DNA from: CAZTII01 sp964613305
GTDB taxonomy: Bacteria > Bacillota_I > Bacilli_A > Erysipelotrichales > Erysipelotrichaceae
DNA: 34,268 bases
Reading direction: 5' to 3'
Assembly (NCBI GenBank): GCA_964613305.1
Contig: CAZTII010000015.1
Coordinates: forward strand, 1 to 34,268
Below are positions 8,383 through 17,059 of this stretch, piece after piece (within the stretch, counting starts at the first letter, position 1; each line of letters begins with the position of its first letter). The notes below the pieces were generated by a model, which worked only from the letters and a program-made list of their open reading frames with translations, did not search any database and had not been told where the DNA came from. Made by a program: the position numbers and the translations under genes.

Positions 8383-8412
8383 TTGACTATTTGTTATTAG
8401 ATGTGGTATATT
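8383..8412 (+). promoter_or_regulatory. Promoter of the glyS-dnaG-rpoD-rpoD-trmK operon
   Basis: TTGACT (8383-8388), an 18-base spacer, and an extended -10 TGG-TATATT (8404-8412). The start point would be near 8419, giving an untranslated leader of under 30 bases; there is therefore no room for a T-box or glycine riboswitch ahead of glyS. Confidence 0.75.
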
Positions 8413-8446
8413 ATAAGATGATTAAATATGAAAGTGAGAATAAATC

Positions 8447-9820
8447 ATGGAAAAAACATTTGACAAAATTGTTAGTCACGCAAAGAGTTCGGGATTTGTA
8501 TTTCAAGGGTCAGAAATATATGGTGGTCTTAGTAATACATGGGATTTTGGACCGTTGGGTGTTGAACTAAAAGACAATATTAAAAAAGCTTGGTGGAAAA
8601 AATTTATCCAAGAAAATCCTAATAATGTAGGTATTCAAGCAGCTATTTTAATGAATCCAAAAGTATGGGAAGCTTCTGGTCATTTAAGTGGTTTTTCTGA
8701 TCCATTAATGGATTGTAAAAAATGTAAAGTTCGCCACCGTGCTGACCATTTAATTGAACAAGCAACTGATGGTAAAGTGACTACGGAAGGTTGGAGTTTT
8801 GATCAAATGTCAGCGTATATTAAAAATGAAAATATTAGCTGTCCTGATTGTGGTGCTCATGATTTTACTGATATACGTCAATTTAACTTGATGTTTAAAA
8901 CATTTCAAGGAATATTAGAAGATAGTAAAAGTGCTATTTATTTACGCCCAGAAACAGCACAAGGAATGTTTGTTAACTTTAAAAATGTGCAACGTTCGAT
9001 GCGTAAAAAAATTCCTTTTGGTATTGGTCAAATTGGTAAATCATTTAGAAATGAAATTACACCAGGTAACTTTATTTTTAGAACGCGTGAATTTGAACAA
9101 ATGGAACTAGAATTCTTTTGTAAACCGGGAACAGATTTAGAATGGTATGCATATTGGAAAAAGTTTTGTATGGATTGGATTTTATCATTAAATGGTAATA
9201 AGAGCGAAAATTTACGATTTAGAGATCATACACCGGAAGAATTAAGTTTCTATTCAGTAGGAACATGTGACATTGAATACAAATTCCCATTTGGTTGGGG
9301 TGAAATTTGGGGTATAGCTGATCGTACAGATTATGACTTAAAACAACATATGGAATATTCGAAAGTGAATATGGAATACTTAGATCCAACAACAAATGAA
9401 AAATACATTCCTTATTGTGTAGAACCTGCGGTTGGTGTAGAACGATTATTTTTAATGTTCTTTGCGGATGCGTATGATGAAGAAGAATTAGAAAAAGATA
9501 CTCGTATTGTACTACGTTTTTCACCGATGTTAGCTCCAGTTAAAGCAGCTATTCTTCCATTAAGCAAACAGTTAAGCGATAAATCATTTGCGATTTATGA
9601 AGATTTAGCTAAATCATTTGTTTGTGACTATGATGAATCAGGAAGTATTGGAAAACGTTATCGTCGTCAAGATGCGATTGGAACACCATTCTGTATCACG
9701 ATTGACTTTGAAACCGAAAATGATGGTTGTGTTACGGTACGTCATCGTGATTCTATGGAACAAGAAAGAGTTAAAATTTCTGACTTAAAGGGTATGATTT
9801 TACAAGCTATTGACTATTAA
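8447..9820 (+). CDS. glyS: Glycyl-tRNA synthetase, dimeric single-chain type
   Basis: Class II synthetase charging tRNA-Gly, of the alpha-2 type found in archaea, eukaryotes and part of the Bacillota, not the two-gene alpha-2-beta-2 type. The 457-residue protein starts with GFVFQGSEIYGGLSNTWDFG, a signature of this group. Two Cys pairs (C90/C93 and C132/C135) form a zinc-knuckle-like insert. Class II motif 2 begins at F200 (FRNEITPG followed by FRTREFEQME), RPETAQG lies upstream, and motif 3 is VGVERLF. The anticodon-binding domain is C-terminal. It is the first gene of the operon and is followed by dnaG with only 13 bases between. The ribosome site is weak (AGTGAGAAT). Confidence 0.96.
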   Translation: MEKTFDKIVSHAKSSGFVFQGSEIYGGLSNTWDFGPLGVELKDNIKKAWWKKFIQENPNNVGIQAAILMNPKVWEASGHLSGFSDPLMDCKKCKVRHRADHLIEQATDGKVTTEGWSFDQMSAYIKNENISCPDCGAHDFTDIRQFNLMFKTFQGILEDSKSAIYLRPETAQGMFVNFKNVQRSMRKKIPFGIGQIGKSFRNEITPGNFIFRTREFEQMELEFFCKPGTDLEWYAYWKKFCMDWILSLNGNKSENLRFRDHTPEELSFYSVGTCDIEYKFPFGWGEIWGIADRTDYDLKQHMEYSKVNMEYLDPTTNEKYIPYCVEPAVGVERLFLMFFADAYDEEELEKDTRIVLRFSPMLAPVKAAILPLSKQLSDKSFAIYEDLAKSFVCDYDESGSIGKRYRRQDAIGTPFCITIDFETENDGCVTVRHRDSMEQERVKISDLKGMILQAIDY

Positions 9821-9833
9821 AGGAGGCAGTAGA

Positions 9834-11579
9834 ATGAGGTTTAGTGAAAGTGAGATAAATGAATTAAGAGATAAGGCTGATATTGTCGAAGTGATTAGTC
9901 ATTATATTCCTGTCACTAAACAAGGAAAAGGATATGTAGCGGTTTGTCCATTTCATGATGATCATTCTCCATCGTTATCTATTTCTGTTGATAAGCAAAT
10001 CTATCGCTGCTTTGCTTGTCAACATGGTGGTAATGTGTTCACTTTTGTTAGTGATTATGAACATATTTCTTTTGTTGAATCGGTTGTTAAAGTAGCGGAA
10101 ATTGTATCGTTTCCATTATCTATTACTCCTTCACTAGAAATAAAAGAAAGTCCAAAAGCCAAATATTATAAATTATTGAATGAAATGATTAAATATACGA
10201 TGTATGCTTTAAAAACTCCGTCATATAGTGAAATTTTATCTTATTGCACTAAACGTGGATTTAATCAAGATGTGATAGATACCTTTCGAATAGGATACAA
10301 TGGTAGTAATGATGAGGTATTAAATTTCTTAGTAAAAAAAGGTTATTCAGAAAGTGATTGTATTGATGTTAATATTGCTCGTATGAATGACTATGGGCTT
10401 CATGATGTTTTTTATCAACGTCTTCTATTTCCAATTTGGGATGCTCAAGGCAATCCAATTGCTTTTACAGCACGCAGTCTTGATAGTAATACGAGTAAAT
10501 ATATCAATACTAGTGAAACGTTATTATATACAAAAGGTAAAGTTGTTTATAATTATCATCGCGCAAAAGCTATGGCGCGTAAAGAAAACAAGGTATACAT
10601 AACGGAAGGCGTCATCGATGTGATTGCCTTTTATCAACTAGGCCTTTTAAACGCTGTGGCGACTCTTGGCACAGCGTGTACCATTGAACAACTTCAATTG
10701 ATTAAACAATGTTGTAATACTGTCGTATTTTGTTATGATGGGGATACAGCAGGACAAAATGCGACATTTAAAGCAGCTGAAATGGCGAATAAATTAGGTA
10801 TGGTCGTATCCATTGTGCAAAATGATACTGGTCTTGATCCTGATGAATTATTACGACAGCACGGTAAAGAGGCATTGAGTCAAGTGATCAATAAAGAAAT
10901 AACGTGGTTGGAATTTGTATTTAATACGTATTTAAAACGAACAAATTTGGATAATTACAGTGAAAAAAAGGAATTTGCGGAAAAATGTTTAATTGAAATA
11001 GAAAAATGGCATGATGATTTTGATAAACAAAATTTTTTACATCAACTTCAATCGATAACCGGTTTTAAAATTCAATTAAAGTCAACGCAAACAAATACGA
11101 TCAATCATGTTGCTAAAAAACCTAAAGCGACATTAAAAATATCCTCAAAAACTGGTCGTTTAAGTGCTGAGGAATTAATATGTTCGCAAATGTTGCATAG
11201 TAATGTGGCGGTTGATATTTTTAAAAATGAACTAGGTTTTCTAATCGATAAAGAATATCAAGCGATTGCGATGATGATTATTGATGAATATCGTAAATAC
11301 AACGATGTTAAATTGTCTTCATTGTTGGATATGTTTCAAGAACAAAGTGTTAAGTTAAAAGTATTAGATTTAGAAGGAAATGAATTATTACCGAAAGAAT
11401 TTGATGAAAATGTTATTAGAGGTGCAATTTCACGAGTTAAACAATGGATGTTAGAAGAAAAAATTAATCAATTGAAAAGTAAGCTTCAATCACCATTACT
11501 TGTGGATAAAGCATCAATTATTGATGAATATCAAACTAGTTTGCTTCAATTAAGAAAACTATTAGAAGAAATGAATTAA
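9834..11579 (+). CDS. dnaG: DNA primase
   Basis: Synthesises RNA primers for replication. The start at 9834 follows AGGAGG (9821-9826); an in-frame ATG at 9810 sits inside glyS without a ribosome site. The 581-residue protein has the N-terminal zinc ribbon (C38, H41, C59, C62), the RNA polymerase core with the Toprim fold (TEG with E258; DGDTAG with D302 and D304), and a C-terminal helical helicase-interaction region. It sits between glyS and the sigma factor genes, an order like the rpsU-dnaG-rpoD operon of other bacteria; here rpsU lies elsewhere in the window, about 7.6 kb upstream. Confidence 0.96.
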   Translation: MRFSESEINELRDKADIVEVISHYIPVTKQGKGYVAVCPFHDDHSPSLSISVDKQIYRCFACQHGGNVFTFVSDYEHISFVESVVKVAEIVSFPLSITPSLEIKESPKAKYYKLLNEMIKYTMYALKTPSYSEILSYCTKRGFNQDVIDTFRIGYNGSNDEVLNFLVKKGYSESDCIDVNIARMNDYGLHDVFYQRLLFPIWDAQGNPIAFTARSLDSNTSKYINTSETLLYTKGKVVYNYHRAKAMARKENKVYITEGVIDVIAFYQLGLLNAVATLGTACTIEQLQLIKQCCNTVVFCYDGDTAGQNATFKAAEMANKLGMVVSIVQNDTGLDPDELLRQHGKEALSQVINKEITWLEFVFNTYLKRTNLDNYSEKKEFAEKCLIEIEKWHDDFDKQNFLHQLQSITGFKIQLKSTQTNTINHVAKKPKATLKISSKTGRLSAEELICSQMLHSNVAVDIFKNELGFLIDKEYQAIAMMIIDEYRKYNDVKLSSLLDMFQEQSVKLKVLDLEGNELLPKEFDENVIRGAISRVKQWMLEEKINQLKSKLQSPLLVDKASIIDEYQTSLLQLRKLLEEMN

Positions 11580-11609
11580 AGTTAAGCGGTAGAAAGTGGA
11601 GGATTTACT

Positions 11610-12785
11610 ATGGGTAAAGAAAACAAAGGTATGTCAACAAAAAGTGGTAAGGGAAAACAACTTAAAACGATCGAAGAAATTAAAGAAGAGTTTAAACAAC
11701 TCTCTAGTGATGATCAAATTATTTATCAAAAAGATGTGATGGATGCGCTTCAACATTTAGAGATGGATGATAATGACTTAGAGGAATTGTTTGAATGGTT
11801 TAAAACGGAAAATATTGATATTACCAATGAAGATGATGTTTTAGAACTTGATGATATGGAAGATGATGCTGATTTGATTAGTGAGGATAGCATTGAAGAA
11901 GTTGATAAACATGTTTTTGATATTGCCTATACGGAATCTGTGAATACTCGTATTAATGACCCTGTAAAAATGTATTTAAAAGAAATTGGTAGAGTGCCAC
12001 TTCTTAAAACTGAAGAAGAATTAATTATTGCGAAGGCCATTGAAAATGGTGATGCAGAAGCACGAGAAAAACTGATTCAAGCAAACTTACGTTTAGTTGT
12101 ATCGATTGCGAAAAAATATGTTGGTCGCGGAATGTTGTTTTTAGATTTAATTCAAGAAGGCAACATGGGTTTAATTAAGGCTGTCGAAAAATTTGATTAT
12201 ACGAAAGGGTATAAATTTTCAACGTATGCGACATGGTGGATACGTCAAGCGATTACGCGTGCTATTGCTGATCAAGCTAGAACGATTCGTATTCCGGTTC
12301 ATATGGTGGAAACGATTAATAAACTGACAAGAATTCAACGTCAGTTAGTACAAGAATTTGGACGTGATCCTTCAGCAGAAGAGATAGCGGAAAGAATGGA
12401 AGGAATTACACCGGAAAAAGTTCGTGAAATTCAAAAGATTGCGCTTGATCCTATTTCATTAGAAACACCGATTGGGGAAGAAGATGATTCACATTTAGGT
12501 GATTTTATTGAAGATAAAGATGCTTTAAGTCCTGATCAATACACGAATAATCAACTATTAAAGGATGAAATTAATAATGTACTACAAGACTTAACGGAAC
12601 GTGAAGAAAAGGTGTTGCGCTTACGTTTTGGCTTGTATGATGGACGTACAAGAACATTAGAAGAAGTAGGTAGAGACTTTAATGTAACACGTGAAAGAAT
12701 TCGTCAAATTGAAGCGAAAGCTATCCGTAAATTAAAACATCCTAACCGTTCTAAAAAATTACGTGATTTTGTAGATAAAAATTAA
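11610..12785 (+). CDS. rpoD: Primary sigma factor RpoD/SigA, first tandem copy
   Basis: Vegetative sigma-70 factor, 391 residues, complete. Region 1.1 is short and acidic (about 20-110), region 1.2 starts at NDPVKMYLKEIGRVP (116), regions 2.1-2.2 include QANLRLVVSIAKKYVGRG and DLIQEGNMGL, and regions 2.3-2.4 (KFSTYATWWIRQAITRAI) recognise and melt the -10. Region 3 is GRDPSAEEIAERM and region 4.2 is VTRERIRQIEAKA (359-371), the -35 recognition helix. A GTGGAGGA ribosome site precedes the ATG. It lies 30 bases after dnaG and 16 bases before a second copy. Which copy is the main housekeeping factor cannot be decided from sequence alone; this one keeps the usual REEKVLRLRFGL form of region 4.1, close to SigA of other Bacillota. 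Confidence 0.95.
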   Translation: MGKENKGMSTKSGKGKQLKTIEEIKEEFKQLSSDDQIIYQKDVMDALQHLEMDDNDLEELFEWFKTENIDITNEDDVLELDDMEDDADLISEDSIEEVDKHVFDIAYTESVNTRINDPVKMYLKEIGRVPLLKTEEELIIAKAIENGDAEAREKLIQANLRLVVSIAKKYVGRGMLFLDLIQEGNMGLIKAVEKFDYTKGYKFSTYATWWIRQAITRAIADQARTIRIPVHMVETINKLTRIQRQLVQEFGRDPSAEEIAERMEGITPEKVREIQKIALDPISLETPIGEEDDSHLGDFIEDKDALSPDQYTNNQLLKDEINNVLQDLTEREEKVLRLRFGLYDGRTRTLEEVGRDFNVTRERIRQIEAKAIRKLKHPNRSKKLRDFVDKN

Positions 12786-12801
12786 TAGAAAGGATAAACC
12801 G

Positions 12802-14025
12802 ATGACAAAAAGAAAGAGTGATCCTTCTACCAAAAAAACACCACTTAAAATAGAAACTTCCGTTGGAAAAGGTAAAAATCGTCAAATTAAAACATTGGAT
12901 GATTTAAAAGAAGATTATAAAAAAATATATTCAGATGAAAAAGTAATTTTTCAAAAAACTGTTTTAGATTCATTAGAACATCTTGATTTAGAAGATAATG
13001 ATGTAGAAGAATTATATGAATGGTTTAAAACGGAAAATATTGAAATTAGTGATGATGACGATGTAGAAGAAATTGGTGATCTTGGCGATGACGATGATGA
13101 TGTAGCTTTTGTCAGTGAAGATATTTTAGAAGAAGATCTTGATGGCGTTGATAAACATGTCTTTGACCCAGCATATACTCAATCAAGCAACATTCGTGTC
13201 AATGATCCAGTAAAAATGTATTTAAAAGAAATTGGTCGTGTTCCTTTATTAAAAGGTGACGATGAATTAATTTTAGCAAAAGCGATTGAAAATGGCGATG
13301 AAGAAGCACGAAATAGTTTAATTCAAGCAAACCTTCGTTTGGTTGTTTCCATCGCTAAAAAATATGTTGGACGAGGAATGTTATTTTTAGATTTAATTCA
13401 AGAAGGTAACATGGGTCTAGTGAAAGCAGTAGAAAAATTTGATTATACAAAAGGGTTTAAGTTTTCAACGTATGCGACATGGTGGATACGTCAAGCGATT
13501 ACTCGTGCCATTGCTGATCAAGCAAGAACAATTCGTATTCCAGTTCATATGGTTGAAACAATCAATAAACTGACAAGAATTCAACGTCAATTAGTTCAGG
13601 AATTTGGACGTGATCCTTCAGCAGAAGAAATCGCGGAAAGAATGGAAGGAATTACACCGGAGAAAGTACGTGAAATTCAACGAATTGCCTTAGATCCTGT
13701 TTCACTTGAAACACCGATTGGTGAAGAAGATGATTCACATTTAGGTGATTTTATTGAAGATAAAGATGCTTTAAGCCCTGAACAGTATGCGAACAATCAA
13801 TTATTAAAAGCAGAAATAAATAACTTGTTGGATTACTTAACGGAACGTGAACGTCGAGTGTTAATTTTACGGTTTGGATTGTATGATGGAAAAACTAGAA
13901 CACTTGAAGAGGTTGGTAAAATATTTGATGTAACGCGAGAAAGAATTCGTCAAATTGAAGCGAAAGCGTTACGAAAATTGCGTCATCCATTACGGTCAAA
14001 ACGTGTAGGTGATTTTGCTCGATGA
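12802..14025 (+). CDS. Primary-type sigma factor RpoD/SigA, second tandem copy
   Basis: Complete 407-residue paralogue of the preceding gene. From NDPVKMYL (134) to the end I count about 30 substitutions in about 270 aligned residues. Residues 220-293, covering regions 2.3 to 3, are identical to residues 202-275 of copy 1, and the region 4.2 recognition helix (VTRERIRQIEAKA) is also identical. Differences cluster in the N-terminal region, where this copy has a longer acidic run (four D at 84-87 and five D at 96-100), in the 1.2-2.1 junction, and in region 4.1 (YLTERERRVLILRFGL). It should therefore recognise the same promoters but may differ in autoinhibition, core affinity or contacts with activators. 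Ribosome site GAAAGGA. Its TGA overlaps the trmK ATG by 4 bases. Confidence 0.93.
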   Translation: MTKRKSDPSTKKTPLKIETSVGKGKNRQIKTLDDLKEDYKKIYSDEKVIFQKTVLDSLEHLDLEDNDVEELYEWFKTENIEISDDDDVEEIGDLGDDDDDVAFVSEDILEEDLDGVDKHVFDPAYTQSSNIRVNDPVKMYLKEIGRVPLLKGDDELILAKAIENGDEEARNSLIQANLRLVVSIAKKYVGRGMLFLDLIQEGNMGLVKAVEKFDYTKGFKFSTYATWWIRQAITRAIADQARTIRIPVHMVETINKLTRIQRQLVQEFGRDPSAEEIAERMEGITPEKVREIQRIALDPVSLETPIGEEDDSHLGDFIEDKDALSPEQYANNQLLKAEINNLLDYLTERERRVLILRFGLYDGKTRTLEEVGKIFDVTRERIRQIEAKALRKLRHPLRSKRVGDFAR

Positions 14026-14672
14026 GTCGATTAGCTACGATTGCCAGTTGCATCGAAAAAGATTCCATTGTCGCAGATATTGGTTGTGATCATGCATATT
14101 TACCGATTATATTAACGGAAAATCGTATTTCTAAAAAATGTTATGCGATGGATAATAAAAAAGGGCCATTAGAGGCGGCAAAGAAAAATATTGTTGAACG
14201 TGGTTTTCAGGAGGACATCGTTACTATTTTAAGCGATGGCTTCGATAAGCTACCGGATGATGTTGATACGGTTGTTATGGCAGGCATGGGTTTTGCAACA
14301 GTAAAAACAATTATTCAAAACGATATTGAAAAAGCTAAAAAACTAAAAAGAATTGTTATTCAAGTTAATAAACAAGTGGAACAATTACGCAGATGGTTAA
14401 ATGAACAATCGTTTTCGATAGTTGATGAAAAAATAGTAGAGGATGGTTTTATTTATCAAATAGTCGTTGTTACTTATGGTACAAAGAATGATTATAATGA
14501 TGATGATTATATGTTTGGTCCATTGTTAAAAATGGAAAAAAGTGATTGTTTTGTTCAATATTATAAGCAACAAGCTGATTCTATTGAACAGTTATTACAA
14601 CATTCATTATCTATTTCAAAACAAACACAATTAAAAAATAAGTTACAAGCCATAAAAAAAATACTTTATTAA
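14022..14672 (+). CDS. trmK: tRNA (adenine-22-N1)-methyltransferase TrmK
   Basis: SAM-dependent Rossmann-fold enzyme methylating N1 of A22 in the D-loop region of bacterial tRNAs. The 216-residue protein starts directly with MSRLATIAS, then the SAM-binding motif VADIGCDHAYLPI (D19, G21, D23), AMDNKKGPLEAAKKN, and VVMAGMG; a coiled helical C-terminus (about 160-216) is typical. It overlaps the second sigma gene by 4 bases (ATGA). In Bacillus the trmK homologue also lies close downstream of sigA. The shared terminator at 14654-14684 covers its stop codon. Confidence 0.92.
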   Translation: MSRLATIASCIEKDSIVADIGCDHAYLPIILTENRISKKCYAMDNKKGPLEAAKKNIVERGFQEDIVTILSDGFDKLPDDVDTVVMAGMGFATVKTIIQNDIEKAKKLKRIVIQVNKQVEQLRRWLNEQSFSIVDEKIVEDGFIYQIVVVTYGTKNDYNDDDYMFGPLLKMEKSDCFVQYYKQQADSIEQLLQHSLSISKQTQLKNKLQAIKKILY

Positions 14673-14684
14673 AGTATTTTTTTT
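14654..14684. terminator. Bidirectional terminator between trmK and rpsT
   Basis: A 14-bp perfect stem, eight A plus TACTTT-like arm (14654-14667) pairing with AAAGTAT plus T tract (14671-14684), with a 3-base ATT loop. Having A and T tracts on both sides, it can stop transcription from both strands; it overlaps the trmK stop and lies 1 base from the rpsT stop. Confidence 0.88.
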
Positions 14685-14685
14685 A

Positions 14686-14946
14686 CTAAAGTGAATTAAC
14701 AGCTTTAGCTAAACGTGATTTTTGACGAGCAACATAATTGCCATGTTTGATATGGCTAGTAATTGATTTGTCTAATAAAGAATTAGCTTTGCTTAAAGCA
14801 ACAGTTGCTTTTTCTTTATCATTTTCAGTTACTGCTTTTAAAACATCTTTAATGGCAGTTTTAAGAGCTGTTTTTTCCCCAGCTTTTTCGTGTTGAGTTT
14901 TAAGATTTGTAATTGCACGTTTTTTTTGTGATTTGATGTTAGCCAT
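14686..14946 (-). CDS. rpsT: 30S ribosomal protein S20
   Basis: Basic, all-helical primary 16S rRNA-binding protein of 86 residues. The N-terminus MANIKSQKKRAITNLKTQHE and the C-terminal part with HGNYVARQKSRLAKAVNSL match S20 throughout. The ribosome site AGGAGG lies at 14953-14958 (reverse strand), properly spaced. It is a single-gene unit transcribed away from fmt, with its own promoter (14973-15001) and the terminator shared with trmK. Confidence 0.96.
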   Translation of the reverse strand: MANIKSQKKRAITNLKTQHEKAGEKTALKTAIKDVLKAVTENDKEKATVALSKANSLLDKSITSHIKHGNYVARQKSRLAKAVNSL

Positions 14947-14972
14947 GATATACCTCCTGCTTAACCTTTAAG

Positions 14973-15001
14973 ATTATACCAAAACATCATGTAAAAAGCA
15001 A
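14973..15001 (-). promoter_or_regulatory. Promoter of rpsT
   Basis: On the minus strand: TTGCTT (15001-14996), a 17-base spacer and a perfect TATAAT (14978-14973), with a TGG extension just before the -10. The leader is short, about 20 bases, so no structured autoregulatory leader is present. Confidence 0.75.
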
Positions 15002-15008
15002 CTAAGCA

Positions 15009-15017
15009 TGTTATAAT
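15009..15017 (+). promoter_or_regulatory. Extended -10 promoter of fmt, abutting the rpsT promoter
   Basis: TGT-TATAAT (15009-15017) is a perfect extended -10. No good -35 is found; its expected place (about 14989-14994) lies within the spacer next to the rpsT -35 (14996-15001), so the two divergent promoters share sequence and may compete for polymerase. Confidence 0.65.
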
Positions 15018-15038
15018 CGTATAGAGGTGATGAATAAA

Positions 15039-15971
15039 ATGACGGATATTAATGTAATTTTTATGGGAACTCCCATTTTTGCATGTGGTATTTTAGAAAC
15101 TTTACTCGATATGAAGTTAAATGTAGTGGCAGTTGTTTCTCAGCCTGATAAAAAAGTAGGGCGTAAACAACTAATTGAAGAAACACCAGTGAAACAATTA
15201 GCGAAACAACATCAACTTCCAGTTGTTCAGCCATTGAATATAAAGACTGATTATGATGAGGTGTTACACTATAAACCAGATTTAATTGTGACGTGTGCAT
15301 ATGGTCAAATTGTTCCTAAAGCACTGTTGGAGTATCCAAAACTAGGGTGTATCAATGTGCATGCTTCACTTCTTCCTGCTTATCGAGGTGGCGCTCCAAT
15401 TCATAAAGCAGTCATTGATGGATGTAGTGAGACTGGTGTTACCATTATGAAAATGGTTGAAAAAATGGATGCTGGAGATATGTATTATCAAAAGAAAGTT
15501 CCTATTTTATTAGAAGATACAATGATTGATGTGTATCATCGTTTAATACAATGTGGTCAAGAATGTTTATTGGAAGTACTTCCTGCAATTATTCTTCAAC
15601 AACAACCATCAGTAAAACAAGATGAAGATTTAGTAAGCTATGCTTATAATATAAGTAAAGATAATGAAAGAATATCGTTTAATCGCCCGGTACTTGAAGT
15701 GTATAATCATGCGCGTGGATTAATTGATTGGCCAGTTGGTTATGCTATTTTGGCCGATAAAAAAATTAAATTTCACCAGGTATCATTTAAAGAAGAACAA
15801 CATTCGTATGAAATAGGACAATTATTGTCAATCGATAAGAATGTTGCTATTTGTTGTCTTGATGGATATTTATTAGTGTCTAAACTTCAAGTTGAAGGTA
15901 AAAATACATCGAGTGCGATTGAATTCTTAAATGGATGGGGTAAAAATAAAATTGGTCAATGTTTTCAATAG
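15039..15971 (+). CDS. fmt: Methionyl-tRNA formyltransferase
   Basis: Formylates initiator Met-tRNA using 10-formyltetrahydrofolate. The start at 15039 is chosen because GAGGTGA (15024-15030) is ideally placed for it; GTG at 15027 and ATG at 15030 lie inside that site. The 310-residue protein opens with the family strand VIFMGTPIFACGIL. The catalytic segment CINVHASLLPAYRGGAPI gives N106 and H108, and D144 (DAGDM) completes the formyltransferase triad. The C-terminal tRNA-binding domain (about 205-310) includes YNISKDNERISFNRP. It has no def gene beside it, unlike in many bacteria. Confidence 0.95.
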   Translation: MTDINVIFMGTPIFACGILETLLDMKLNVVAVVSQPDKKVGRKQLIEETPVKQLAKQHQLPVVQPLNIKTDYDEVLHYKPDLIVTCAYGQIVPKALLEYPKLGCINVHASLLPAYRGGAPIHKAVIDGCSETGVTIMKMVEKMDAGDMYYQKKVPILLEDTMIDVYHRLIQCGQECLLEVLPAIILQQQPSVKQDEDLVSYAYNISKDNERISFNRPVLEVYNHARGLIDWPVGYAILADKKIKFHQVSFKEEQHSYEIGQLLSIDKNVAICCLDGYLLVSKLQVEGKNTSSAIEFLNGWGKNKIGQCFQ

Positions 15972-16005
15972 ATAAATATGATAAAATCATAAAGGAGGAA
16001 ATAAT

Positions 16006-17019
16006 ATGAAAACAATTTGTGTCACAGGTGGAACAGGATATATTGGCAGTCATACAGTCGTTGAATTACAACGTGCAGGCTATAAAGTGGTTATTATTGA
16101 TAACTACTATAATTCAAATGAAAAAGTGTTGGATCGTATTGAAACAATCACATCAATTCGACCAGATTTTTATAAAGTAGATATTTGTGATAAAGAAGGA
16201 TTAAGAGAAGTGTTTAAGGCAAATAAATTTGATGCTGTTATTCATTTTGCTGGATATAAAGCAGTAGGAGAGTCAGTAGAAATTCCTTTGGTGTATTATC
16301 GTAACAACATTTCTGGAAGTATCAATTTATATGAAGTAATGAGTGAGTTTAATGTTAAAGTGATTGTCTTTAGCTCAAGCGCAACCGTGTATGGTGACCC
16401 TCATACGGTTCCTATTAAAGAAGATTTCCCACTTAGTACAACCAATCCATATGGTACGACAAAATTGTACAACGAACAAATTTTAAAAGATGCAAGTCAT
16501 GCTGATAGTGAATTAAGTGTGATGTTGTTGCGTTATTTCAATCCAATCGGAGCTTGTAAAAGTGGTCTATTAGGTGAAACACCTAATGGTATTCCTAACA
16601 ATCTTGTTCCATATGTTGCACAAGTAGCGACAGGACAACGTGATTATTTACGTGTTTGGGGAAATGATTATCCAACAATTGATGGAACAGGTGTTCGTGA
16701 TTATATTCATGTTGTTGATTTAGCGTTAGGACATATTAAAGCACTCGAGTATGCGTTAGAACATAAAGGTGTTGAAGCGGTTAATTTAGGTACAGGAAAT
16801 GGATATAGTGTTCTTCAAGTAAAAGATGCATTTGCTAAGGCGTGTGGTAAGGAAATTCCATACAAAATTATGGATAGAAGACCTGGTGATATAGCGACAT
16901 GTTTTGCGGACACAACAAAAGCGAAAGAACTTTTAGGGTGGAGTGCACAATATAATATTGATGAAATGTGTCAAGATGGTTGGAATTTTCAACGTAATAA
17001 TCCAAATGGAATTATTTAA
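16006..17019 (+). CDS. galE: UDP-glucose 4-epimerase
   Basis: Extended short-chain dehydrogenase interconverting UDP-glucose and UDP-galactose (some members also UDP-GlcNAc/GalNAc) using tightly bound NAD. The 337-residue length is standard. Motifs: GGTGYIGSH (8-16), the NAD-diphosphate site; DNYYNS; HFAGYKAVGES; the SSSATVYG strand with the active Ser/Thr; and the catalytic Y149-x3-K153 (YGTTK). AAAGGAGG precedes the ATG. No other Leloir gene is near, so it probably supplies UDP-galactose for glycan synthesis; the neighbouring exported proteins fit a cell-surface setting. A terminator follows. Confidence 0.95.
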   Translation: MKTICVTGGTGYIGSHTVVELQRAGYKVVIIDNYYNSNEKVLDRIETITSIRPDFYKVDICDKEGLREVFKANKFDAVIHFAGYKAVGESVEIPLVYYRNNISGSINLYEVMSEFNVKVIVFSSSATVYGDPHTVPIKEDFPLSTTNPYGTTKLYNEQILKDASHADSELSVMLLRYFNPIGACKSGLLGETPNGIPNNLVPYVAQVATGQRDYLRVWGNDYPTIDGTGVRDYIHVVDLALGHIKALEYALEHKGVEAVNLGTGNGYSVLQVKDAFAKACGKEIPYKIMDRRPGDIATCFADTTKAKELLGWSAQYNIDEMCQDGWNFQRNNPNGII

Positions 17020-17040
17020 TCACACAGTTGTGTGATTTTT
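17018..17040 (+). terminator. Terminator after galE
   Basis: AATCACAC (17018-17025) pairs with GTGTGATT (17030-17037) around an AGTT loop and runs into five T. It overlaps the last bases of the galE stop codon. The T tract is short, so partial read-through into the next two genes is possible. Confidence 0.8.
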
Positions 17041-17059
17041 GATACTAGGGAGGTAGAAT

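Noticed and set aside
8413..8446. Possible T-box or glycine riboswitch before glyS
   Set aside because: The promoter at 8383-8412 leaves under 30 leader bases and no T-box sequence is present.
15978..15990. ATGAT-AAA-ATCAT repeat and TGA-TAAAAT as the galE promoter
   Set aside because: No -35 at a fitting distance and the arms are only 5 bp; too weak to list as a feature.
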